From Chloroflexi bacterium UBA2235 (lineage in GTDB: Bacteria; Chloroflexota; UBA11872; UBA12225), in assembly GCA_002347925.1 (NCBI GenBank), contig DDYL01000126.1, positions 6,107 to 19,404 on the forward strand: 13,298 bases of DNA, in the 5' to 3' direction. The position numbers and the translations under genes were made by a program. Positions 6,910-13,298 of this stretch are shown here, one piece after another; positions within the stretch are counted from its first letter, which is position 1, and each line of letters starts with the position of its first letter. Under the pieces are notes generated by a model. It was not told where the DNA came from. It was given only the letters and a program-made list of their open reading frames with translations, and did not search any database.

Positions 6910-7158
6910 ATGTTCGTGTCTCTCCGTGATGGTGAATCACAGGAAGGCCTGCTCAAGCGCTTTCAGCGAAGCATCCAGAACTCTGGTCTGCTGCGCGAAG
7001 TGAAGGCGAAGCGCTTCTTTGTTTCGCCCGGCGAAAAGGGACGGATCGCGGCCCGCAAGTCTGCGGCCCGGTATCGTCGCAAGGCGCGCAAGGAGGCTGG
7101 CCTCGAAGCAGGTACCGCCCCTCGCAAGAAGTTGCCCGTCAAGCGACCACCCGCGTAG
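6910..7158 (+). CDS. rpsU: Small ribosomal subunit protein bS21
   Basis: The product has 82 residues. Residues 1-55 match bS21: a short beta start (MFVSLRDGES), a helix with LLKRFQRSIQNSGLL, then REVKAKRFFVSPGEKGRIAARKSAARYRRKARKE, very basic. bS21 sits on the 30S platform beside the 16S anti-Shine-Dalgarno and takes part in initiation. The protein is longer than the common form of about 58-71 residues because of a Pro/Lys/Arg tail (about 60-82, ending KKLPVKRPPA). The frame opens further upstream (from 6775), but the 11-nt Shine-Dalgarno and family alignment fix the start at 6910. It is preceded by two hairpins and followed 60 nt later by the shared terminator with the convergent aldolase gene. 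Confidence 0.93.
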   Translation: MFVSLRDGESQEGLLKRFQRSIQNSGLLREVKAKRFFVSPGEKGRIAARKSAARYRRKARKEAGLEAGTAPRKKLPVKRPPA

Positions 7159-7218
7159 TTGTTTGCCCCTCGACGGGGTGACGTTGCGTTTGCTGGTTCC
7201 TTGGAAAACGGGAATAGC

Positions 7219-7261
7219 AAAGAGGGGGACCTGCACCACTTGGGTGCAGGTCCCCCTCTTT
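7219..7261. terminator. Bidirectional intrinsic terminator between rpsU and the aldolase gene
   Basis: Perfect 19-bp inverted repeat: AAAGAGGGGGACCTGCACC (7219-7237) and its complement (7243-7261) around loop ACTTG. The A/T ends of the arms supply a short U-run in both directions. It lies 60 nt after the rpsU stop and 12 nt beyond the aldolase stop, in the middle of a convergent pair. Confidence 0.9.
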
Positions 7262-7273
7262 ATGTTGTGCAGG

Positions 7274-8086
7274 TCAGTGGTGAGTGGAGAGGTGCTTGAT
7301 TGCCTGATCGACGGTTGCGCCACCGTGAATGATTTCGGCGAGTGCTTCGCACATGCGTGCCGGGTCTTCGGCGCAGACGATGTTGCGACCGAAGACGATG
7401 CCACTCGCTCCGGACTGCATCGCATCGAAGCACAACTGGAGCGCATCGCGCGGGTCTGGCTTGGATGGGCCGCCCAGGCAGAGAAGCGGGATTGAAAGCG
7501 GTCCCAGAACCTGGGTTGCGTAGGCGTCGACCGGACCTGCGTAGTGGACTTTCAGGAAGTCACACCCGATCTCGGCGGCAATCCTTGAAGCCTGGGCGAT
7601 GTTCGCCAAGGTATGTGCCGATGTGTCCAGGAAACTGACGGGGATCGGTTCGCCGAGGAGGGGCATGCCCCACTTGTCGCACCGTGCGGCGAGGCGGCGA
7701 AGGTCCGCCAGTTTGGTGTCGTCCGGGTTGCCCGGAAAGACCTTGAGTTCGACAGCGTCCGCTCCGAAACGCAAAGACGCTTCCACGCCATAATCCGACG
7801 TATCGTCTTCGGCGTCCAGGCCGATGATGAGCCCGCGACCACGCAACTGGTCGGCGGTTGCCTTGGCCATTCCAGGTGTGGTGAGGATGGCGTCTGCCCC
7901 TCCGGCGACGACATTCCGAACCGCCTGACGCGGGTTCTCCAGGCCCTTTGCCGGGCCGTTCCGCGCGCCGTCCATGGCGACAATCAGCGCGCGGCCGTCA
8001 TTTGCAAATATGTGCTGCAGGCGTCTCTTGGGGAAATGCAGGTCGTGATTGGCGTCGTGCGCATGGCCCGACACGGTGCGAGTCAT
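7274..8086 (-). CDS. DeoC/LacD-family class I aldolase (DhnA/LsrF-like)
   Basis: The product has 270 residues and a TIM-barrel aldolase pattern. Seen: LIVAMDGARNGPAKGLE near 35-50 (the substrate-phosphate/early-barrel motif of DhnA-type aldolases), AVELKVFPGN (111-120), EPIPVSF (146-152), the likely Schiff-base Lys179 in DFLKVHYAG, LCLGGPSKPD (202-211) and the phosphate-binding GASGIVFGRNI (226-236). Family members include archaeal-type fructose-bisphosphate aldolase, ADH synthase, tagatose-bisphosphate aldolase LacD and LsrF, so the substrate (a sugar phosphate or related keto-sugar) is open. The start at 8086 is chosen because AAGGAG lies about 10 nt upstream. An upstream ATG at 8155 opens the same frame without a ribosome-binding site. 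The gene is alone on the minus strand, convergent with rpsU and divergent from the sigma factor gene. No obvious pathway partner adjoins it. Confidence 0.87.
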   Translation of the reverse strand: MTRTVSGHAHDANHDLHFPKRRLQHIFANDGRALIVAMDGARNGPAKGLENPRQAVRNVVAGGADAILTTPGMAKATADQLRGRGLIIGLDAEDDTSDYGVEASLRFGADAVELKVFPGNPDDTKLADLRRLAARCDKWGMPLLGEPIPVSFLDTSAHTLANIAQASRIAAEIGCDFLKVHYAGPVDAYATQVLGPLSIPLLCLGGPSKPDPRDALQLCFDAMQSGASGIVFGRNIVCAEDPARMCEALAEIIHGGATVDQAIKHLSTHH

Positions 8087-8316
8087 CGGGAGGCTCTCCT
8101 TGGTCTGGACGGCGGTCAAGTGGGCATTGGTGTCGGTCGGCGGCCGGGTTTCCATGGTGTCGCGGTGCCATCAGCTGACCGCCGGTGAAAACACGACGCG
8201 GGGCGATACGCGGATCGCCCGGACGAAGAGGCATCGTACCACTGGTGTCGTTGGGCACCTGTTCGCGCCGGAAACGGAATCGCGACGGCATTGTGCGGAT
8301 TCGCCCGTTTGGGGGG

Positions 8317-8345
8317 TTGACGGACCGGCGCGGCGGGTGTAGTGT
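8317..8345 (+). promoter_or_regulatory. Candidate sigma-70 promoter of the sigma factor gene
   Basis: TTGACG (8317-8322), a 17-nt spacer and TAGTGT (8340-8345) give a near-consensus vegetative promoter reading towards the sigma gene. The expected start is about 8352. Confidence 0.5.
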
Positions 8346-8489
8346 GCGAGGGGCACGGCTGCTGCGAAGATGCGTAGACAGGTGGACGGGGGCGCTCGTC
8401 AACCTTGCATCTTTCGGATGCCATTGGCGCCGAGTCAAACCGGTCGCCAAATTTCTGGATGGTCAGCAGTTGCAGCACTCATGCGCGGT

Positions 8490-8508
8490 TGACACGGGTG
8501 GCGTGTCA
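8490..8508. repeat. Short inverted repeat overlapping a TTGACA hexamer upstream of the sigma gene
   Basis: The arms TGACAC (8490-8495) and GTGTCA (8503-8508) are separated by 7 nt. The left arm overlaps TTGACA (8489-8494). The best -10-like TACCGT is 20 nt away, too far for a good promoter, so the dyad is a candidate operator or a leader RNA hairpin. Confidence 0.35.
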
Positions 8509-8598
8509 CCGGCGTACCGTTGTGGATCGGTCCTAGTCGTTCCGTGTTTGCGGCGTTTCGGCCGCCACGATGTATTTCATGAATGAGGATTGTGCGGA

Positions 8599-9666
8599 TT
8601 GAACTCTGATTTTGACATTGTGCGCATCGTTGATAATGACGAGGAAGATACGTCGCTTGTTCCCTTGGTTACAGAGAATGACGCTTGGGAATATGGCGCG
8701 GAATTGCCTGAGATTGAGGTCACACCGGAGCAACTTGACTCCGCTGAGGCGCTCTACATGCGCGACATCAGGCGCTACAACCTGCTTACTGCCCAGGAAG
8801 AAGTGGAACTCGCCGAGAAGCGCGAGGATGGCGAGTACGCGAGTGAGCGCTTGAAGGGCGTCAAGCACGGCGATCCCGAGCGCGTGAGCCTTGAGCGTCG
8901 GGCCCGCGAGGGTGCCAGTGCGCGCCGTCGCCTCATCGAATGCAATCTGCGCCTCGTTGTCTCGGTTGCGCGCAAGTACGCGGGCCGTGGCATGCCGCTC
9001 TTGGATCTCGTTCAGGAGGGCAACATCGGTCTGGACCGTGCAGTCACGAAGTACGACCCACGCACGGGGTACCGGTTCTCGACGTACGCGTATTGGTGGA
9101 TACGTCAGGCGGTGAGCCGCGCGCTAGCCGATCAAGGACGGGTGATCCGGCTGCCGGTGCACGTCGTAGAACGGCTTACGGCGATTGCGCGCGTTTCTCG
9201 GGAACTTGAGCAGTCCCTCGGACGGCGTCCCAACCCGATTGAAGTCGCCGAGAAGCTTGGCATTCCGGTCGTCCAGGTTGAGGAAGCATTGCGCGCCTCG
9301 CGGGCAACACTCTCGCTAGAGAAGCCATTGGGTATCGACGGCGACAGCGACGACCTGACCCTTGGCGATGCGTTGGCTGACGACTTGAGCCTCGCGCCGG
9401 ATGCGCTTGCGTCGCGCAAGTTGCTTGTGGATGAACTTGAGCGCGTCCTGCAATCACTGACGCCGCGAGAGCAGACGGTGTTGAAGCTGCGGTTTGGTCT
9501 TGGCAAGGGCGAGGCGGACAAGGAGACTGGTCCGGCATACACCTTGGCCGAAATTGGTGACGAACTCAACATGAGCCGGGAGCGCGTGCGTCAGATTGAG
9601 GCAGAGGCACTTGCCAAGCTCCGGTTGTCACCGGAATTGCGCAAGCTGCAGTCCTTCCTCGAGTAG
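8599..9666 (+). CDS. sigA: RNA polymerase sigma-70 factor, primary (SigA/RpoD-like)
   Basis: The product has 355 residues. Region 1.2 covers about 48-78 (DSAEALYMRDIRRYNLLTAQ). Region 2 covers about 108-180 with CNLRLVVSVARKYAGRGM, LVQEGNIGL and the -10 recognition and melting block YRFSTYAYWWIRQAVSRALADQ. Region 3 starts with IRLPVHV (183-189). Region 4 covers about 275-345, ending in the -35-binding helix-turn-helix LAEIGDELNMSRERVRQIEAEAL. Region 1.1 is absent, and the 4.1-4.2 linker is about seven residues longer than the usual FGLDDGRPRTL form. This is a vegetative sigma or a close group-2 paralogue. An in-frame TGA at 8584-8586 rules out upstream starts. TTG 8599 has GAGG (8585-8588) 10 nt upstream and is favoured over TTG 8590 and GTG 8620. 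The gene is followed by a strong terminator and convergent with the glycosidase gene. Confidence 0.93.
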   Translation: MNSDFDIVRIVDNDEEDTSLVPLVTENDAWEYGAELPEIEVTPEQLDSAEALYMRDIRRYNLLTAQEEVELAEKREDGEYASERLKGVKHGDPERVSLERRAREGASARRRLIECNLRLVVSVARKYAGRGMPLLDLVQEGNIGLDRAVTKYDPRTGYRFSTYAYWWIRQAVSRALADQGRVIRLPVHVVERLTAIARVSRELEQSLGRRPNPIEVAEKLGIPVVQVEEALRASRATLSLEKPLGIDGDSDDLTLGDALADDLSLAPDALASRKLLVDELERVLQSLTPREQTVLKLRFGLGKGEADKETGPAYTLAEIGDELNMSRERVRQIEAEALAKLRLSPELRKLQSFLE

Positions 9667-9690
9667 GTGCGTCGAACGCAGTCCGGTCAG

Positions 9691-9729
9691 AAAAAAGGGC
9701 CCCCCTCGCAAGAGGGGGGCCTTCTTTTT
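9691..9729. terminator. Bidirectional intrinsic terminator after the sigma factor gene
   Basis: GGCCCCCCTC (9698-9707), loop GCAA and GAGGGGGGCC (9712-9721) form a 10-bp GC stem. It is flanked by AAAAAA on the left and TTCTTTTT on the right, giving a U-tract in both directions. It lies 25-30 nt after the sigma stop and about 33 nt beyond the stop of the convergent glycosidase. Confidence 0.93.
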
Positions 9730-9754
9730 CGTACGAGCGGTCTGCTTCCGGACC

Positions 9755-11047
9755 CTACGGGATCTTGGGTAATGCCTTGAGGGCGGTGTACGCGGGACGC
9801 GGAGAATAGTCCTTGCGGACGATGCCGAAGGGCCACTTTTCGTCGGTGTCCGGAACGATTACCTGGAAGTTGAGGTTCCAGACAAACATGCCTCCAACCC
9901 ATCCGTAGCCACGGCCGATCTCGATAGCACGTGTGAGGTACTTCGCCTGGTCGGCTTCGGTGACGTCGATGCCGTACTCGTATCCCTTCGCCTTGTTCAA
10001 GGTGCTCCACCCAAACTCGGTAATCCACATCATCTTTTCAGATTCGCCGCGCAAGATCATGATCTCGCGAAGACCCTCGATGCGGCGGAAGTAGAAGCTG
10101 GGGTGGCCCTTGAAGTTCGTAGAAGGAACAGACTTCTTGGTCGGAGTATCGTCCGGTGGATTGTTGAAGCCGCCTGCGTGCGCACCGACCGCATCGCAAA
10201 CGGTCTTGATGAGACCATTCTTGTAGTCGTACATCTGCTGGATGTAGACGACATCGTCAATGGCGATGTTCGGGTCGTTGAAGCCGGTCGGGGTCAATGC
10301 GCCGGAAATCACTACCACGTTGGGATCCACGGCTTTGAGGGCCGCATAGGCAATTGCCAGGAGTTCGACGTACTTGCCGGCATCGATCTTGCCGCCACCC
10401 CACTCACGGCTGAAGTTCTGTTCGTTCCAAACTTCGTATGCGTGGACCTTGCCAAGGTAGCGGGTCGCGAGTTTGGTCAGGAAGATGCCGAACTGGGCGT
10501 AGTCGTCAGGTGGGCCGTCGACTTTGCCGTCCGACCGTGACCACCCTGGCGCAGTCACTACACTGAACAGAATCTTGGCACCTACCAGATTGGCACCGGC
10601 GACAATGAGGTCAATCTGCGACCAATCCGGGGAGCCTCGCACTGGCTCGACGTCGCTCCATCGGACCTGTTGCTTGACCCAGCCAAATCCGGCTTCGGTC
10701 ACCAGAGAGACGGTGCGCGGCACGTCCTGGTAGTAGAGGTGGGCTTGCATGCCGTAGGCAAAGGACGTGATTGGCTCGATTCCCGCAAAAACAGGCGCCG
10801 CCGGTTCGGGGACGGGAACTTCAGCCGGTGCGTCTGTCAGTGGTGCGTCAGTGCCCGGGTCGGACCCGGGATCGGGTTCTTCGGACGGGGGAACCTCCTG
10901 AGCCGAGGCGAGACCGACACCGGTAAACAGTGCGGCCGATACTCCAAGCGTCTGGCCGAACAACGTGCGTCGGCGGGAACGCCGGTTGCGTGTCAGAAGT
11001 TCGGGAGTCTCATGGGCGGGGTTCGTGTCTGCGGGTAACGGTTGCAA
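9755..11047 (-). CDS. Secreted clan GH-A glycoside hydrolase (GH39/GH5-like), Tat-like signal peptide
   Basis: The product has 430 residues from a TTG start. Residues 22-50 carry a twin-arginine-like leader (NRRSRRRTLFG, then a hydrophobic stretch ending ASAQ, likely cleaved near Ala49). A Pro/Glu/Asp/Gly-rich linker follows (51-87), then the (beta/alpha)8 catalytic domain (about 95-430). The likely acid/base is Glu209 in YEVWNEQN and the nucleophile Glu344 in WITEFGWST, the spacing and strand-4/strand-7 pattern of retaining GH-A enzymes. Substrate is unknown; beta-xylosidase, cellulase or related beta-glycan activity is possible. The TTG at 11047 is preferred because GGAGG lies 8 nt upstream (11056-11060). 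ATGs at 11119 and 11191 open the same frame, but without a ribosome-binding site, and the second lies inside the kinase gene. The kinase gene ends 127 nt upstream on the same strand. Confidence 0.85.
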   Translation of the reverse strand: MQPLPADTNPAHETPELLTRNRRSRRRTLFGQTLGVSAALFTGVGLASAQEVPPSEEPDPGSDPGTDAPLTDAPAEVPVPEPAAPVFAGIEPITSFAYGMQAHLYYQDVPRTVSLVTEAGFGWVKQQVRWSDVEPVRGSPDWSQIDLIVAGANLVGAKILFSVVTAPGWSRSDGKVDGPPDDYAQFGIFLTKLATRYLGKVHAYEVWNEQNFSREWGGGKIDAGKYVELLAIAYAALKAVDPNVVVISGALTPTGFNDPNIAIDDVVYIQQMYDYKNGLIKTVCDAVGAHAGGFNNPPDDTPTKKSVPSTNFKGHPSFYFRRIEGLREIMILRGESEKMMWITEFGWSTLNKAKGYEYGIDVTEADQAKYLTRAIEIGRGYGWVGGMFVWNLNFQVIVPDTDEKWPFGIVRKDYSPRPAYTALKALPKIP

Positions 11048-11055
11048 CCGGTATT

Positions 11056-11061
11056 CCTCCC
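11056..11061 (-). promoter_or_regulatory. Ribosome-binding site that fixes the TTG start of the glycosidase
   Basis: GGGAGG on the minus strand lies 8 nt before the TTG at 11047. It is the only good Shine-Dalgarno in the open frame, and the resulting protein begins shortly before the twin-arginine leader. Confidence 0.7.
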
Positions 11062-11174
11062 TGCGTGCGATCTGCGCCGAACTGCAGATCCCTCCGTGGC
11101 GGAAACGGTTCACGCGCATGGCAGTCGCGCGAGTACGCCCCTCATGGCGCGATATTGTTTCACCGGGTGCGCAT

Positions 11175-13193
11175 CTAGGCGCTCCGTTCATGCACCGTCA
11201 GCAACGGATCTAGCGGGAGCTCCAAGGGGTTGACGTGTTCGGCGTCACCATCATGCGAGACCAGCAGGTGAATCTCGAATTGGGTGCCGTGATCCGGTTC
11301 GCTCGAGACGCTGATTGTGCCGCCATGTCTGGCGACTACTCCATACACCATCGCAAGGCCGATGCCCGTTCCGTTCGCACCTTTCGTCGTGAAGTACGGC
11401 TCGAAGCATCGTTGGCGGGTCTCGTCAGACATTCCAGTGCCGGTGTCTCGCACCGTGAGGCGCACGAATCGTGCTTGGCGCTCGGTTTCGATAGTGAGTG
11501 TCCCACCGTTTGGCATGGCGTCGAAAGCGTTCAGGATGAGGTTCATTAGTGCGCTCCCCAGCTCGGAAGCGTCGCCGAGCACGAGCGGGACCGAACGGAG
11601 TGACGCCACGAGCGACACTGGGGTTCCGCGTGCATGCAGCTCCTCGATATGGACCGAGGCGAGCGCTCGGCTATGGTCGATGATCGCGTTGAGGTCTAGA
11701 GGCCGTAACTGGCGAGGCGATGCCGCCCCCTTGGAAAAGTCGCGCAAGCGGCTTACGAGGATCGAACCATCATGTGCGGCATCACGAATGCGTGTCAGCA
11801 AGGTGACCAGTCGGGCGTCATCGGTCCGTGACGGAAAGTGGGTGATCAGTGTGTCGCAGTATCCGATGATGATGCTCAGCGAATTGTTGAAGTCGTGCGA
11901 AATCCCGGATGCCAGTTGCCCAATGGCGTGCAGACGTTCGCGTTGCACGACCTGCTGATGGGACTTCTCAATTTCCGACATCGCCGCCGACAGGCTTTCA
12001 AGGGCACCCTCCAGTCGAGCGTGCGCCAGTTCCCGTTCCCCAGTTCGCGAGTCGATTTCCAAACGCATTCGCCTGAACGCATCGATTAGGTCCTGAAGTT
12101 CCTGGTCGGCCTCTTCGACTTCGGGCAAATCCACCGTGGCATCGCCTGAACCGAATGCGCGGCTGGCTTCGGCAATGCGCCCAAGCGGTCGGACAATGCG
12201 CGCGACCCGCCACGCACCAATTAGCGTCGCGACCACGGCACCGAAGGTTCCGGTCAGGATTGCGATGAGTGTCGAACGGTTTGCTGCATCCATGATCGTC
12301 GTTTGGGGCACAGCGACAACCGCGGCCCATCGGGTCTGTTCGATCCTGGAATACCCGGCGATGAACGCTTGACCGTCAAGGGAAAACGTGACGGAACCGG
12401 AGTTGCCGATGACACCGAACGGGAAGCTGAGCCAGTCCTTGGGCGAATGATTTGTCCAGGATGGTCGTGATGTCACTGACCCTGGGTCGAGCACGATGTT
12501 TGACTCGTCGTCAACGACGAAGGTGATCACTCTGTTGAGGGGTGACTTGGAGGCAGGATGATCAATGATGTCGTCCAGGTCCTCGAGTTCGACGCCCATT
12601 CCCAGGACGCCAATCACCTGACTTGGCTGGGACAGGCTGGCCGTAATCGGCGTCATTACGTAGAACCCGGAGCGCCCTGTGGTGAGTGAACGGGTTACCT
12701 GCCATGCCTGGGTGCCCTCCACCGCGGTGACGAAGCCCTGGTAAGCGGAGATGTTGAATGACGGTGTGTCATTCGAAGTTGCGAAACGGTTGCCATCGAG
12801 AGTGAATGTGGCGAGTCGGGTATTCGATCCGAGACGCGTGGCGAACTCACGCAGTGCCTGATTCTGATCGGCGCGTGCATCGTCACCATACGAACGGAGT
12901 TGACCAAGGCTAGCGGTGGCACGTGCCGTGGCAAGTAAGGACGTCAGGTGATGGTCGATGAGCTTTGCTGTCGCAGTAGCCTCCGCGACTACACCACGTT
13001 CGGCCTCACGCCTCAATTCTTCCCGATAGTTCAGCGAGACCGACAATCCGATTGTGCCGAGAGGGACCGCGATGGCGACCGCAGTGATCAGGACAATCCG
13101 GACGCGAAGCGTAGAGGTGGGAAACGGAACGCGTAGGCGTGCAGATTGGATTGCCCGAGCGACTCGTCTTGTCACGACATGAAGGCGGTTCAT
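11175..13193 (-). CDS. Membrane histidine kinase: dCache-type sensor, HAMP, HisKA, HATPase
   Basis: The product has 672 residues. Transmembrane helix 1 (about 31-53) and helix 2 (about 306-328) bracket a roughly 250-residue extracytoplasmic domain with dCache-like features (VIGVLGMGVELEDL; FIAGYSRIEQTRWAAVVAVP before helix 2). Then come HAMP (about 329-382), a coiled segment (384-420), and a dimerisation/phosphoacceptor helix with His433 in ASGISHDFNNSLSII. The ATPase domain has an N box (NLILNAFDAM, 551-560), G1 (DTGTGM), F box (CFEPYFTTK) and G2 (GTGIGLAMVYG). Motifs are intact and resemble NtrB-type HPK4 kinases. The final residues, about 645-672, form a tail beyond the ATPase. No receiver domain or response regulator is in the window, so the partner is unknown or lies to the right. 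Start ATG 13193 is chosen because it leaves a short basic leader before helix 1. It has no clear Shine-Dalgarno, and the frame is open to the window edge (TTG at 13292). Confidence 0.92.
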   Translation of the reverse strand: MNRLHVVTRRVARAIQSARLRVPFPTSTLRVRIVLITAVAIAVPLGTIGLSVSLNYREELRREAERGVVAEATATAKLIDHHLTSLLATARATASLGQLRSYGDDARADQNQALREFATRLGSNTRLATFTLDGNRFATSNDTPSFNISAYQGFVTAVEGTQAWQVTRSLTTGRSGFYVMTPITASLSQPSQVIGVLGMGVELEDLDDIIDHPASKSPLNRVITFVVDDESNIVLDPGSVTSRPSWTNHSPKDWLSFPFGVIGNSGSVTFSLDGQAFIAGYSRIEQTRWAAVVAVPQTTIMDAANRSTLIAILTGTFGAVVATLIGAWRVARIVRPLGRIAEASRAFGSGDATVDLPEVEEADQELQDLIDAFRRMRLEIDSRTGERELAHARLEGALESLSAAMSEIEKSHQQVVQRERLHAIGQLASGISHDFNNSLSIIIGYCDTLITHFPSRTDDARLVTLLTRIRDAAHDGSILVSRLRDFSKGAASPRQLRPLDLNAIIDHSRALASVHIEELHARGTPVSLVASLRSVPLVLGDASELGSALMNLILNAFDAMPNGGTLTIETERQARFVRLTVRDTGTGMSDETRQRCFEPYFTTKGANGTGIGLAMVYGVVARHGGTISVSSEPDHGTQFEIHLLVSHDGDAEHVNPLELPLDPLLTVHERSA

Positions 13194-13298
13194 CAGAAAG
13201 GTGAAGTTAGTCGGCGCCCGGTGACGAGCGTGTCGATGCGCGTTCGCCCAGCTCGTTTGGTTGCATGCGTCGTGGTAGCTGCTCGGTTGCAAACTGGT

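Larger units (their letters stand above)
8087..8598. other. Divergent control region between the aldolase and sigma factor genes
   Basis: This 512-nt stretch has no credible gene. The plus-strand frame 8185-8586 is Arg/Cys-rich and unlike any protein I know. It contains a good sigma-70 promoter candidate at 8317-8345, a dyad at 8490-8508 overlapping a consensus TTGACA, and the GAGG ribosome-binding site of the sigma gene at 8585-8588. If 8317-8345 is the promoter, the sigma mRNA has a leader of about 245 nt. No clear minus-strand promoter for the aldolase gene was found. Confidence 0.6.

Noticed and set aside
6327..6940. Minus-strand His/Arg-rich and Thr/Ala-rich frames opposite the zinc-ribbon gene
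   Set aside because: The apparent repeats are complements of the glycine-rich codons of the real gene.
8087..8155. Longer aldolase start at the ATG at 8155
   Set aside because: No ribosome-binding site there, whereas AAGGAG lies well placed before 8086. The extra 23 residues are not family-like.
8489..8520. TTGACA...TACCGT as the sigma gene promoter
   Set aside because: The 20-nt spacer is outside the usual 16-18 range, and the upstream TTGACG-N17-TAGTGT is better.
9132..9572. Minus-strand Ser/Arg-rich frame opposite the sigma factor gene
   Set aside because: It is antisense to conserved sigma regions 3 and 4, with shadow-frame composition.
13194..13298. N-terminal extension of the histidine kinase to the right edge, or an additional gene there
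   Set aside because: The extra residues are His/Asn/Arg-rich with no signal or domain, and the ATG at 13193 gives a normal kinase N-terminus. The region is too short to resolve further.

Overview
The window is about 13.3 kb of high-GC, gene-dense bacterial chromosome and looks like core genome rather than a mobile island. I see no transposase, integrase, tRNA, rRNA or CRISPR array. Four points suggest a member of the Chloroflexota or a neighbouring deep-branching, GC-rich phylum: an RNase J gene followed on the same strand by ftsK, a glycine-rich protein with two CxxC zinc ribbons beside rpsU, frequent GTG/TTG starts, and a secreted clan GH-A glycosidase with a Tat-like leader. This placement is inference from gene content, with moderate confidence.

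Layout from left to right. (1) Minus strand: the N-terminal membrane domain of an FtsK/SpoIIIE DNA translocase runs off the left edge (1-1004). A 414-nt gap with a strong hairpin separates it from its upstream neighbour, a full-length ribonuclease J (1419-3131). (2) Plus strand: an enolase-superfamily sugar-acid dehydratase (3374-4516) and, 11 nt later, a secreted or membrane-anchored S41/PDZ protease (4528-6063). A Gly/Ser/Tyr-rich double zinc-ribbon protein (6272-6730) and ribosomal protein bS21 (6910-7158) follow. The bS21 gene has an 11-nt Shine-Dalgarno sequence and leader hairpins. (3) A 19-bp hairpin serves as the shared terminator for bS21 and a convergent minus-strand DeoC/LacD (DhnA-like) class I aldolase (7274-8086). 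(4) A roughly 510-nt divergent control region leads to a primary-type sigma-70 factor that starts with TTG (8599-9666). A bidirectional terminator follows. (5) Minus strand: a dCache-HAMP-HisKA-HATPase histidine kinase (11175-13193) lies upstream of a TTG-started, probably Tat-exported GH-A glycoside hydrolase (9755-11047).

Functionally the window combines housekeeping genes (chromosome segregation, RNA decay, ribosome, sigma factor) with carbohydrate and envelope functions (dehydratase, aldolase, glycosidase, protease) and one sensor kinase with no response regulator in view. The items most worth a second look are the bS21 leader with its extended Shine-Dalgarno, the S41 protease that lacks the usual Ctp lysine, the glycine-rich zinc-ribbon protein, the long sigma-factor leader, and the ftsK fragment that is easy to miss because it has no stop inside the window.
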